Below are positions 1 through 10,700 of a DNA stretch of 64,000 bases, in pieces. How positions within the stretch are numbered: position 1 is the first letter of the stretch; each line of letters begins with the position of its first letter. Below the pieces are notes generated by a model. It was not told the DNA's origin, searched no databases, and saw nothing but the letters and a program-made list of their open reading frames with translations. Origin of the DNA: Fomitopsis serialis (Eukaryota; Basidiomycota; Agaricomycetes; Polyporales; Fomitopsidaceae); NCBI RefSeq assembly GCF_022376445.1, contig NW_025954993.1:1-64000 (forward strand). The letters are read 5' to 3'. The position numbers and the translations under genes are program-made.

Positions 1-3000
1 AGTGCTGATACATGAAGGGAGTGCCGAGTATCAGATCGTAGTTGAGTACGTTCATAACATCAAAGTATCGTGTTTCACTGATGTTCTGGTATTCCAATTT
101 AGCCACACAGCCGAGATTGACCTTCGCACGAGAGCCTTGTACAGCCATCTGCACAGGTAAGGGCTTCTCGAGCTCGTAGGTCTTAAGTCGTAGCTGATGA
201 GCCAGTTTCGTAGATACGAAGTCGGACATTGATCCCGAGTCTATCAAAGCTCGGACCGGGTTTCCATCAATATTTACGACTACCACGGCCGGTTCGGGCA
301 TCAAGCGATTCATCGCTTTCGTCTCAGAGGCATTCCTCTGCAGGTATTCCGCTGAGTCATTCTTGCTTACTCCTACTGCGAAGCACTGAACTTCCGGGTG
401 CGAGCGAAGCAACCAGCAAGTGTCGCATTGCCGAGACCTCGTCTCGAGCTTGAACAGCGCTGTGAGCTCGCCCTCCAATTCATCCAAATCAAAGGACGGC
501 AAGCGCAACTCTCGCCTCAGGACTTGAGCGTACCAGTTCGAGAGATCCAGGTGAGGATTCTCCAACACATTGTTTGGCACGAGTAACTCAAAGGCGAGGT
601 ACAGATCATGTATTACGACATATCCGTACCTCTGCACTACCTCAAAGCGCGCCCGTTTGGGCCACTCCTCGTCATCGACAGCGGGCGTAGGAATGGCCCT
701 CGCCAGCGCTATTTTGGTCTCACTCGCGAGAGCATGACCCAAAGTGCAGGTCGGGAAGTCCTCGTAATCAAGTTCATTTCCCATGTAACCATCTAGTCTA
801 GAGAAGTACCACCCGGCTACGTCGAAGTTAGAGTTCTTCAACTCGCGCACAGGTAAGTAAAAGGCCGTCTCGAAATAATGAAATACATATTCATCATCCG
901 AGACCCGTACGACGCCTATGTCCAGTTCGTCTTTATCCCTATTAGGATATAACACCGCCATCATACCATTGAGTATTCTGGCAGCGTTGCTAGCATACGC
1001 GTCGCCGAAGCGTCGGCTACAGTCCCCTCTACCCTGTATGACAGGTAAGAAAGTGGCCTCGAAAATGCTGTCGTATGGCACCATGTCCTCTTCGAACTGA
1101 TCATGCTCTGCCTTCCCAGGACCCGTCATCTCCTCGTTTTCAACACAGGAGTAGTATGTGGAGTCCCCCGACTCAGAGACACTCAATTGTGAGTCATCTT
1201 CCGAGTCAGACAGGTATGATACTGACTGCAGGTCAGGCATAGTATCTGAATCTGAGTCAGATAGCACCATTGGCCGACTGGACTCGCAGTCCGAAGACTC
1301 GGAGTCAGACTGAGTCCGCAGGCTCGGCATCGAGTCGCTACTGGCGTCGGAGTAAGCATCGTCCACAAAGTCGATGTAATGCAAGTTCAGGGTCCCGGTG
1401 AGCCCGGTAGACGCCGCAAAATTGCGCAGTTCGGACGCCGAGCCCACAGCGGGCTGTACATTGTATGAAGGTACGCCCGGGGGCTTTCCTTTTCTCTGTG
1501 ATTTGACCTGTCCTTTCTTAGGACAGTTACGAGTGAAGTGCCCAACCTCGTGGCACTCGAAGCAGCGTCCCTCGGCAATGTAGCGCTCTCGTTCCTCGTC
1601 TGAGAGCCGCTTTTTGTTGCTATGAGGTGAGTTCTTCTGTCCACTACCTCCCGACTGAGGAGTGTTCGATGCTTGGGCTCTCGGCGGTGCATTGCCGGAA
1701 CCTGAGGCATGGGCGTTGCTCGACTGAGCACTGGCATTGCCCCTGTTCCCGCGGAAGTTGCCCTTCCGCCCTTTGTCATATTGTCCGCGTCGACCCGAGT
1801 TACCATAGGCTGACTCGTTAGCATTGCTAGGACTAGCGGCTTTGTCGGTGCCCCCGGAAGGGCCCTTCTTGACTCGGCCAAACGTCCCGGATCGAGCGCT
1901 GTGTGCAATCTCGATGAGAGTCGCCGCTTTGACGACATCCTTCCATGACGAGGTGAGAGGGCTAAGCTCTCGCATCCAGAGATCGCCCTGTACAGCCGGC
2001 TTGAAGCCGTTCCAAAGTCGACTGACTTTCTCTTGTTTAGAGAGTAGGCCCACCATCTGTACAGTTTCCTCGAAATCATGTACATAATCGCGTACCGAGC
2101 GATTACCTTGTTCAATAGAACTTAACTTCGCCTGCATGCTGAGTCGATAGTCGACAGGGAAGCAATAATTGAACAGCTCGATGAAGAGCTTGTCGAGAGA
2201 CCATGACTTGGACTCATTAGACACATTGGTCACGAAGAAACGGTAAGCCTTGTGCTTCATGAAATTGGAAGCAGTCGAGGCATACATGTCCTCGTCGAGA
2301 CTGTACCCCTGTACATACTCACGTACTTGTCGTACGAACTTATGAAATGCTTCCGCATCCGCCCGACCGTCATAAACTTCGGGATTAATGGGTTTTAAGA
2401 CAGGCTTCTTAGCCTTCTTCGCCTTTTTCTTTCGCTTCTTACGAAGCTCGCTCAAGTTCTCGCTCTCGGAACTTGCATCCTCTGAGCCGGAGCTCGAGGA
2501 AGATGAGCTAGAGCTCGAAGACGAACTACTATCGTCAGACGGAGGGCCTTGCTTCGATAGCAATCTTCCAAGGTAACTGCCACGCTCTAGCTGTGCAGCA
2601 GGTTGCAGTTTCGAACTGACAGATTTTCCCTTCTTCTTAGGGTCCTTGCTGACTTTAGCAGACACCGACGGAGCCGTCACAATTTCGCCCTGAGAGGCAT
2701 TGTCATTCTCGACTACTGGTACAGGTACTGTACTGGGCCTCTCGGCCTCTCGCGCAGTAACAAGCTGCGTTAGCATCGCGACCTGCTGGATGAGCTCATC
2801 CATACGAGGATCGCGTATAACCGACGACTCGGCCTCTGGAGGCGGAATGAACGCGTCCGTCTTCTCGGGCTCCTGGTCTATTGTCCAGTCCCAACGTTTG
2901 CCAGTTAGGCTCTCGTAATACTTGCCGTACCGCCGGTACTCCGAGTTGGGATAGTACCCGGAGTCTTCGGACCTAGCCACTTCCGGCTCAGCCGTTGCAG

Positions 3001-3676
3001 GCTCTTCCGCAACGGAAGCGGGAGGCTCGGCGGAGGCTGCGGAGCGGGAGCGAACTTCCTCCCGCCATCCGTCCTCGGCCATCCGACGCAGGACAACTTG
3101 GCGTTCGTCCTCGTCACGTTTGGAGAGCTCTTGCAGCTCGTGTTCGTACGCGTCCTTCTGCGATCGAGTCATCTCTCGTTCGGCCTTGTTCTGGGCTGAG
3201 GTCATTTCCTCCGAGAGAGGTATGCCTCCCCCAGGCACAGGTGATTTCACCGCCTTCGCGCTTCTGCGAGACGCGTTCGGGCTGTGCCTACCGTCACGTC
3301 CGACGGTAGTCCACTGTCCGCCTGAAGCCGGCTCGGTCTTCACAGGTCGGGACAGTTCAGGTTCAAGGTCGACCTTGCTACGCGACTGAGCGCGAGCCAT
3401 GGTCTCCTTATCCTTGACACGCTGCGCTGTCAACGCAGGGTCCGCCTCTCTGGTGGCCGCCAGAGAGGGATTACGCGGACGTGCAGTGACGCGGTAAGGC
3501 GATCGCTGCAGAGGTCCGGGAGCCGAGCAGATGCTGGCTGAGTCGGAAACGACTTCTTCGTGGCGCGAAACATCGCCGCCTTTTCGAGTACCCCTGGTCC
3601 GTCGGAACGAGTGAGCTGGAAACCCACCCGGCACCTCAGGGCCAGAACGCAGGTAGTAGCGACGCTCTTGAGCCAT
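1..3676 (-). CDS. Gag-protease region of Ty3/gypsy polyprotein (3' incomplete)
   Basis: A single frame runs from the ATG at 3676 to the left edge without a stop (1225 codons visible). In order: a charged Arg/Ser-rich N-terminus; a Ser-rich stretch and a Lys cluster near 2410-2540; the gag capsid-like domain (about 1980-2400, beginning KPINPEVYDGRADAEAF); a Gly/Asn-rich linker; a CCHC knuckle (CFECHEVGHFTRNC) near 1530-1565; an acidic Ser/Asp-rich segment at 1150-1370; and a retropepsin domain whose catalytic motif ALIDSGS lies at 230-250, followed by the flap and the ILGTPF motif near position 10. Gag packages element RNA and the protease would cleave the polyprotein. The start was chosen because it is the first ATG after the LTR leader and gives the family's usual YYLRSG beginning. 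RT and integrase are not visible. Confidence 0.9.
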   Translation of the reverse strand, partial: MAQERRYYLRSGPEVPGGFPAHSFRRTRGTRKGGDVSRHEEVVSDSASICSAPGPLQRSPYRVTARPRNPSLAATREADPALTAQRVKDKETMARAQSRSKVDLEPELSRPVKTEPASGGQWTTVGRDGRHSPNASRRSAKAVKSPVPGGGIPLSEEMTSAQNKAEREMTRSQKDAYEHELQELSKRDEDERQVVLRRMAEDGWREEVRSRSAASAEPPASVAEEPATAEPEVARSEDSGYYPNSEYRRYGKYYESLTGKRWDWTIDQEPEKTDAFIPPPEAESSVIRDPRMDELIQQVAMLTQLVTAREAERPSTVPVPVVENDNASQGEIVTAPSVSAKVSKDPKKKGKSVSSKLQPAAQLERGSYLGRLLSKQGPPSDDSSSSSSSSSSSSSSGSEDASSESENLSELRKKRKKKAKKAKKPVLKPINPEVYDGRADAEAFHKFVRQVREYVQGYSLDEDMYASTASNFMKHKAYRFFVTNVSNESKSWSLDKLFIELFNYCFPVDYRLSMQAKLSSIEQGNRSVRDYVHDFEETVQMVGLLSKQEKVSRLWNGFKPAVQGDLWMRELSPLTSSWKDVVKAATLIEIAHSARSGTFGRVKKGPSGGTDKAASPSNANESAYGNSGRRGQYDKGRKGNFRGNRGNASAQSSNAHASGSGNAPPRAQASNTPQSGGSGQKNSPHSNKKRLSDEERERYIAEGRCFECHEVGHFTRNCPKKGQVKSQRKGKPPGVPSYNVQPAVGSASELRNFAASTGLTGTLNLHYIDFVDDAYSDASSDSMPSLRTQSDSESSDCESSRPMVLSDSDSDTMPDLQSVSYLSDSEDDSQLSVSESGDSTYYSCVENEEMTGPGKAEHDQFEEDMVPYDSIFEATFLPVIQGRGDCSRRFGDAYASNAARILNGMMAVLYPNRDKDELDIGVVRVSDDEYVFHYFETAFYLPVRELKNSNFDVAGWYFSRLDGYMGNELDYEDFPTCTLGHALASETKIALARAIPTPAVDDEEWPKRARFEVVQRYGYVVIHDLYLAFELLVPNNVLENPHLDLSNWYAQVLRRELRLPSFDLDELEGELTALFKLETRSRQCDTCWLLRSHPEVQCFAVGVSKNDSAEYLQRNASETKAMNRLMPEPAVVVVNIDGNPVRALIDSGSMSDFVSTKLAHQLRLKTYELEKPLPVQMAVQGSRAKVNLGCVAKLEYQNISETRYFDVMNVLNYDLILGTPFMYQH

Positions 3677-3865
3677 CGCGTTTTTCGACGTAATGAGTAT
3701 TACGTTATCTAGAGCAGAAAGTAATTAGCGAGAGAGATGAAAACTGGGTACGTCACCTGGTGCCGGAGTGTCGAGGAGATCAAGCTCGAGGTGTCCAGGC
3801 GTCGGCGACGATATAGAGATAGAAGCTAGTTCAAAGAGATAGAGTCGATGTTGGCTGTTAAAATG

Positions 3866-4176
3866 TGTAGCGCTCGCGATCCTGAATAGGAAGTCGGTGG
3901 CGCAACGAGAGGGAGAGAGCGCGCAACGGGCCGAACAGTTTATAAGACTGATATTGGTCTCCGCAGGTTCGCTGCAGAACTAGTCTAAGGTGCCCGTCTT
4001 TTATACTACTAGGTAGAGTAAGTTTTCTTCATTACAAACGAGTCACGATCGGGATCTGCATTCTAGTGGAGCGGATAGAATGTAAAATAGAACGGAGAAG
4101 TATTAGGCTGGACGAATAAGGAAAGTGTGAACTAAAACCGGTAACTCTGGAGCGGTCCACGAACCGGACCGCTACA
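3866..4176 (-). repeat. 5' LTR of the gypsy element
   Basis: The 311-bp LTR is bounded by 7-bp inverted ends: read on the minus strand it starts TGTAGCGG and ends GCGCTACA. The start folds into a hairpin (GCGGTCC arms, 4152-4158 and 4166-4172). A TATAAAAG box on the minus strand (3998-4005) fits the U3 promoter. The second LTR is outside the window, so the boundaries rest on the inverted ends and the position just ahead of gag. Confidence 0.7.
3998..4005 (-). promoter_or_regulatory. Putative TATA box in the gypsy 5' LTR
   Basis: TATAAAAG reading on the minus strand inside the LTR, about 320 nt ahead of the gag ATG at 3676. This is where U3 promoters of LTR elements sit. Inference from motif and position only. 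Confidence 0.4.
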
Positions 4177-4359
4177 GAAGCTCACGCCACGCAACGGGCA
4201 GGGCGGCAGCGCAGGAGATCCGAGATCGTATCCGATCTCAGATGCGCTGACCCCGATGTGCATCCAAATGGGTAGGCTCGCATCGCGCGCCAGTGGTACC
4301 GCCCCGCCGGGGCCGAAAACCGGGCTGCCCCGGGGTAGCTGCCATATCAGGTAATGACC

Positions 4360-4426
4360 GACGGCGCCTCGTTCATACATGACGGCGTCTCGCTCATACA
4401 TGAGCTAGTGGCAGCTCATGTATGAG
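4360..4426. repeat. 21-bp tandem repeat running into a perfect 14-bp hairpin
   Basis: Two near-identical 21-bp units (4360-4380 and 4381-4401, two mismatches). The second overlaps a perfect inverted repeat with arms 4393-4406 and 4413-4426 (CTCATACATGAGCT and its complement) around a 6-nt loop. It lies between the gypsy LTR and the DDE-1 transposase remnant and may be a terminal or subterminal piece of the older transposon. Confidence 0.7.
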
Positions 4427-4481
4427 AATAGGCCTCGGTAAGTACAGGTGTTTATGTATGATACCTTTGTGCTAACTACAG

Positions 4482-5657
4482 GGATCTCATACAAGAATAT
4501 GCCTATATGGCCTGGGCCTCGATGTCGTGATCTTCAGCGTCTTGAAGCGCTATTGGACCGAGGAACGGGACAACTTCGAGCGCCGCACAGGCCAGAAGGT
4601 GTCGAAGTCAAATTTTCTGTCGGTGTACGCAGGAGCCCATACACGTACACTGACATCTGAAAACATCATGTCAGCCTTCCGCAAGACGGGTATTGTGCCT
4701 GTAGATCGAAACATCATCACGGAAGCCAGTATGGCGCCGAGTCTGGAGACAACAGTCGCAGCTGCTCACCCTTGTGCACCGAGCACCCCAGTGAAAGCCC
4801 GTGCCGACCGTTTAATCCATCGCATTGAGGCTTCTCACGCCGATCACGGAGCTGAAGCAGGCCCTTCTTCATTTGTTGGATCCTACAGTGAACGCCGTAG
4901 CCCCAGTCCCGCATCGTCGGAGATCGCATTTCATGATCTCGCTACCTCTTCCCTGGGTTATTTGACCCACAACTCACCCTTGCGCTCAGCGCGTACACCT
5001 CCTGCCCACACCACCTTCGTAATATCGCCACCCCGAAAGCGGCCCTACTCGAGCCTCCTTGAGGACGAGCCACGGACGCAACAAGAGGCAGACCTGCAAG
5101 ACGCACTCCGTGAGTCGAATGTACGGAACGAGTCACAGAAGGCTCGCATGTCGGGTATGCAAGCAACAGCTGTGCTGTCAGACATATACCTTCGTGCGTC
5201 TCGTTCACAGCTCCAGGCGCAGGAAGAGGCCAAGGGGAAGAAGAAGTCGACGAGGATCTTCTCCGATGGGCTCCCAAGATTGCTGACCGATGACCAGGTC
5301 TTCGATACTGTGGTCCAGCATGAGCATGCAGCAGCTAAGAAGAAAACAGACAAGGCGGTTCGCAAGGAGGCGAGGAGTGTCCATGGTGTCGCTATCGCGG
5401 GCTGGAAGAAGGCGGAGGAGGCGAGGAAAGCGCGGAACACGGCACGGCGCGAGGTTCACAGGACAGCTGTCAAAGCCTGGGAATTGGAGCGTGACAGGGC
5501 CAAGGCGGAGAAGCGGAAGTGTGCTGTGCTCAAGCCCAAGGTTGGTGGCATTGAGAGAGCCATTTCGAGGCCGAAGAAGGCAGTTCAGCAGAGCGATGAG
5601 GAGGAGGACACGTCGGGAGATGAGGACGGTGATCAAGGCTCAGCGATGGGGGATTAG
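4482..5657 (+). pseudogene. DDE-1 (pogo-like) transposase, C-terminal fragment
   Basis: An open frame of about 390 codons begins after a good acceptor (CTAAC branch and TACAG, ending at 4481; possible donor GTAAGT at 4438) and ends in TAG at 5657. The motif GLDVVIFSVLKRYW and the following SAFRKTGIVP match the end of the DDE-1 catalytic domain and the short helical tail found in basidiomycete pogo-like transposases. The remainder is a charged Lys/Arg-rich C-terminus ending in an acidic patch. The DNA-binding N-terminus and the first two catalytic aspartates are absent, so this is a 5'-truncated relic. What truncated it is not clear; the gypsy insertion on its left is one candidate. Confidence 0.75.
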
Positions 5658-7445
5658 ATTAGATCATTCCATATCGGGTAAGCGCTGCGTGATGTGACCG
5701 CGTCTCAAGGACCGTTCAGAGCCTTGATAACAGGATTTCGCACCGATTTCTGTCGTTTCAGCACTGGACACAACCGATAACAACGATCTTTGCATAGGTG
5801 TATAGAGTACATGAGTAGCTATCATATGGTATCAATAGATCTACCTCTCGCAGACGAAAGATACTCGCCCGAAGCAGAATAAGATTTGGGTGTCTCAAGG
5901 AGCCGTCGATGACTGTAACGATGCACACGCCAACCACGAGCTCGGTGGGCGAATGCCCAGCGCGCAGGCATGGCCGACAAACGTGTGCACAAGCGAGTGG
6001 GCAGGTGGATGAGCACGGGCCCAGGTGAGCATGCTTGATGAGCGGACGAGTGGGAGCACTCACTGGTGGATGTTCAGGAAAACGGAAGATGGGTAGGCAA
6101 GCGCGTTGGAGGGCAGAAGGGCAGGCGAGCACACAAACGGGTGATGACGACCCGCGCGACAACCGCGAGCGCGCTGGGCGAATGCCCCGCACGCAGACAT
6201 GACCAATGAACGTGCTGGTGAGCAGGCGGACGACAGGGCCGCTCGCTCGTGCCTCATACTTGAGCAAAACAGCACTCACCATATCCGGCCAGCCGGGGAT
6301 ATTGCCAGCGACGCCGAAAGGGCGTCACGGAGTCTTCTAGACCAGTACCAAGCAGTGCGAAACCATTGCCCGCTCAGTAGTCGCCTCGCAGTTGCCAGTC
6401 CAACCACCGAGGTCGAGAAACCGCAAACTGGCTCTTCGCGCGACGACAAGTCCGACGTTTCAACGTGCGCATTAAGGCCGCAACAGGAGGTCCCACCAAC
6501 GCGCAGCGTGTCTGCAAGCCCAACAGACAGATCTCCCCGACATGTACCAAGGCAGGCGCAGACGACTCCCTGCAAGATGCGCAGACGGACAGCATATCTC
6601 GTGCCCGGCAAGCCACCCCGCCAGATGTGTCGACGCACACGTCATCGCTCGTTGCGCCCCGGTCCGCGCTCGATAAGTCTATGTCCCCGCCACACCTCCA
6701 CTCGCCTGCGCCCCTCAGGCTGTCGCTGCGCCTCCGTTCCTCGACCACTCTCGGAACCACGTGCGGAGATGACCTCTTGTCCGCTCGCGCTGTCTCACCT
6801 CGTAGACCCATTCATCTGTTCGTCCACGTGTCTACCCGTTTACTGACCCGCGGACCCGCAGTACTTCCGTGAGACCCATTGCAGCAGATACAGGTACGGG
6901 TAAACCCCCGGGCACCCGGAGGTTTACCTGTGCAGTTCACTGCGACACGTACAGCGGCTGTGGCCATGTGAAACGGGCTGGTGTTTGAACAGGCAGGCAG
7001 ACGAGCGGGAAAGCTGGCAGGCGGATAAGCGGGAGAGCTGGCAGGCGGGAGCCGCGTAGGTCAAATGTAGGTGCTCCAATATCGTATGGTTTCTCGTGCC
7101 CGTTGTACATCGCGCGCGCAAGCGTCGTCCGGAAATTGCATTATAATTGTTATTATTTGGCCGAGGACGAGACGGATACCCGAGCCTCCGGGCAGCAGCT
7201 ATAGGGCTCGTGGCAGCCGACCTGGCAGTAGGCCTATGTATATGGTATGCTGTTTGATGACTCAGACTTGCCCTGCACGATGGTGAATGTGCAGGGCCAG
7301 GCACTCGGACGAGGCAGACATCATCAGAACCACTGGGCAATGACGCGTGCAAGTGCCTACCCAGCCACAGGAGATGACTGAATGGCGTCGGGGCACCTTA
7401 TAGGTAATGCTAGATCAGCTTGGACGTCGTCAGATTATTGACTGG
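5658..7445. other. Gene-free, repeat-scarred DNA
   Basis: No convincing coding sequence; ORFs here lack family motifs and splice signals. It holds two diverged direct copies of about 65 bp (near 5925-5990 and 6165-6230, both containing GGGCGAATGCCC), a 24-bp tandem repeat of 2.4 copies (6993-7050), and a short inverted repeat around 6897-6927. Probably decayed transposon sequence. Confidence 0.6.
6993..7050. repeat. 24-bp tandem repeat, 2.4 copies
   Basis: Units at 6993-7016 and 7017-7040 share GCAGGC and GAGCTG or AAGCTG ends, with a partial third unit to 7050. The Gly/Arg-coding look of the overlapping ORFs comes from this repeat. Confidence 0.6.
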
Positions 7446-7450
7446 AGAAG

Positions 7451-7651
7451 TGTAACGGATATTCCCGTTACGGTATGTATTACAGTATATGTTTGTCTTT
7501 GTTTGCTCGAGGACTCGTATGGCGCGCCAGTGCACCTACGAGTCCTCAGCCTTTACCTCGTCACCGCTTTGTATGCACTCTGTAGACAGATCTCCTTGAA
7601 TAGAGACTGGGTGCAGCGCATACGAGGCACGACGAGTGAGGCGCCCTTACA
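7451..7651 (+). repeat. 5' LTR of the single-ORF element
   Basis: 201 bp, TG..CA ends with 5-bp inverted tips (TGTAA/TTACA). The first 25 bp fold into a hairpin (GTAACGG and CCGTTAC arms). An inner inverted repeat pairs GAGGACTCGTA with its complement around TGGCGCGCCAGTGCACC. Confidence 0.93.
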
Positions 7652-7796
7652 CTTTTTTGCGCTCCAGACAAGCTTCTACTCTGGGGATCTATTCTAGGCA
7701 ACAACCTCAAAAACTCGACTTCGATATCTACCTACTCGACGTCAACAACTCTATGCTACTCTGATCATCCTCTGGCCAACTCGACAACTCGACAAG

Positions 7797-10700
7797 ATGT
7801 CCGAGTCGACCAACACCCCGTCTGCACCTTCCCGAGGCAGCCGCGGGTCCCACAGTGGAACCCGCAGCAAGCTGAAGGCGTTGCGCGCGGAAGTCCGAGC
7901 GAAGCTCGCCGCAAGTCAAGAGCGGATCAACAAGGCCCTCGAGGAGTCCAAGCAACTCGAGGCCGAACTGCTGGCAACGGTCGACGCCGCGTTGTCCGAG
8001 GCCAGCAGCCGCAGTCGGTCTTCTCGCACGAAGACCACCCGGACTGAGTCCTCTCACCGCGAGGACTCAGCCGGAGCCCTCACAGAGCAGGCGCCGTCCG
8101 ACCGTGAGGTCGAACAGGCACTGCGCACTGAGCAGCTCGAGCCCAATGTCGAGCCCGCTCAGAGCCGCACGGAGACCGACCCTCCACCTGCTACCACCCT
8201 GCCGATGAAGCTCGGCACCACTCGGAGGAGTGGTGAGTGCACCGAGCTCGACGACGTAACCGTAGTCGAGCTCGCGCCCGGGTCGAACGAGCAGTGCAAT
8301 GAGCTGACTCGTATCAGCACCCGGGAGGGCATAGGCACACAGTACTACAGTAGTACTGTGTGCAGTGGGACCAAGCCCACGCGTGTAGACACGCCCGTCG
8401 GGCGCTCAGAGATGAGCCGTGACGCAGAAAATATATATTTGTTGCCGAACGACGTGAGCGCCACGTCGAGCAGCTTGCTCGACGCGACGCACGACACGCT
8501 CGACCCTGCGGGCGTCGAGCGCCACGAGACCGTGCCAGTGGTGAGCGCCCCGAGCGTTAGCGCCCACCGCACTGCGCTCGACCGCCACCACCGACCCCTC
8601 GTCTTCGACCATTTCCACTCCCTGGGCAGCCAACTCGAGCGCCCGTCTGGCGAACCAGACGCGCGCGCGGCTCCAACGCGAGTGCGAACTCGCGTTCGCG
8701 AATGGCTGGCTGACTTACCACCAGTCCAGTCAGTGGCGACCGACGACCTGGTACCTCACGGTACCAGATCGCCAATTCCTCCCTCCCCGGCTCCTCACCT
8801 CATCCCTTTCGACTCGCGCCTTGACGCTGGCAACCAATACCGCGGCTCTGGCGACACGCAACCCAGCCGCGCGACCCAGGACTTGAACACCGCGCGTTCA
8901 AGCCCAGCGCCGAGCTGCAAGACCGAGCGGACCACGAGGAACGCGGATCGTGGAGGCGGCGAGGAAATCCCGAAGGAACGAGAAGGGTGCGAGGAAGGCA
9001 CGAAGGGAGAGAGGGAGGAAGGGTGCGGGGCGAGCAGGGAAAGCGAGCAGGAAGGCTCGCAAATCGAAGGTACGCCCATGCTGGACGTACCCACCTCGCC
9101 TCCGCCTGTGCCAGTACCCCCGCCAGCGTGCGTATCGATGAACACGGAGTTCGTCGAGCGTACCGCTGGTCACGGAACCAGGTACGACTGCGAAGTCGTA
9201 CCTTCCGCTCCGCAAGATGGCACGTCTGTGCTGCGGGACGACCTCCAGGTCGTACCCTCCATACCCTCTGTACCTGCGCCAGTAGGCGTACCGACGAACG
9301 TGAAGGTCGCCGAGCGCGCGGCTGGCCATGAGGACGGCAGATCCGCGCTGCAGGACGACCTGTTGGTCGTGTCCTCCGATCCGCAAGGCCGCACGCTTGC
9401 GTTAGGGGACGACCGCGAGGTCGTACCCTCCAGTTCGCAAGGCTGCGCGATGGAGACGCAGCACTTCTCGCTCGACGTGCTCTGCTCTGGTAACAACGAC
9501 CACTTCATAGCGTACACACCGAATCTACTACTCGATGTGCACGCTATTGACCGGCACGAAGGGTCGAAAAGTGAAGATACGTCCCGGAGGAACGTACTCA
9601 CGTCGACACATGCCAGGTCGGCGCCTGCCAGTGCGTCCACACCAGTGAGTGTGACGATGAACAGGGAGCCCGTCGAGAGCATCGCCTGCGACTCGTCGGG
9701 CCACCGTCTCTTCATCGCTGCTCCCATGATCACGAGTGACCATGAAGATGGCACGTTCGCATTACGAGACGACCCAAGGGTCGTACCGCCCGCACTGCAA
9801 AGTGATGCACATGTAATAGTGGACGACCGCGAGGTCGTACCTTCCATCTCGCAAGGCGGCACAACGGACCAGCAGCGATGCAGGTCCGAGGTGCCCCATT
9901 CAAACTCGGCTGTCTGTGACGGGGCGTTCACTGACCCATCGTCGGCCAGTCGCGTAGCGCACCCAACTGCACCTCGAGACAGCCTGCACGTCCTCACGGA
10001 AGTGCAGGCCCCCAGCTGCTCTGAGGTAACTGAACCTCCTGAGGTTCAGCTGGCCAGGTCGTGGGACGACCTCGACGACATCGCCAGCAGCGCCCAATCG
10101 CGCGTGGCCGACCTCCGAGAAGACGTGCACTTCCAACAGGAAGTGCAATTCCCCGGTCCATTCAAGATAGCTGAACCGTTCGCGGTTCAGTTGGGAAGCC
10201 TGCGATACGACCTCGACCTCGGGTTTTTCAGTAACCACCACTTTCTTCGTGACCTCGGTGACCTCGCGAACGCACAGCCCGACGCTTGCGTAGCCCCAGC
10301 AAACGCGCGAGCTCGAGATCGCGACCATACTGCTGCACTACCGACAGCGCAGCAGCCGGCGCTTACGGACTCCGACCGACCAGAACGGTCGCTCGACCGT
10401 CAAACCGGCGAGAACTTTACAGTTCTCGCCGATGGCTCACTCCTAGGGACCCCCAGCCAACATATTGTCGACCTCCCCGCGCGCCCCAACACCGTTGGAG
10501 ACTACGACGGGCACAACGAGCCACAGGTCGACTACGCACTCGGGAGGTCGCGCGAAGGGTGGAAGGACGGGCAAGGCAGGGACGGAGAAGACGTGGACGA
10601 GGGTGTGAAAGCACGAGAGTCCGACGGGGATGGTCAGGCAGAAGGAGGAGAAGGGGAAGGGTGCGGTGTACGCGAAGGGGTCGAGCATTCAGGCTCGAAA

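Larger units (their letters stand above)
1..4176 (-). mobile_element. Ty3/gypsy LTR retrotransposon, 5' part (truncated by window edge)
   Basis: Minus-strand element seen from its 5' LTR (3866-4176) through gag into the retroviral-type protease; reverse transcriptase, RNase H, integrase and the 3' LTR would lie to the left of position 1. Order of parts: LTR, leader of about 190 nt, then one open frame starting at 3676. The gag start (MAQERRYYLRSG), a Retrotrans_gag-like segment and a CCHC zinc knuckle followed by an aspartic protease are typical of basidiomycete gypsy elements. The frame shows no stop over 1225 codons, so this copy is young or still active. If it is intact, the 5-bp target duplication should be GAAGC, the bases just right of 4176; the partner site is outside the window. 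Confidence 0.88.

Noticed and set aside
5758..6872. Several overlapping ORFs of 60-215 codons on both strands
   Set aside because: Arg/Pro/Ser-rich translations with no motifs, no splice support and overlap in all frames; consistent with GC-rich noncoding repeat DNA.
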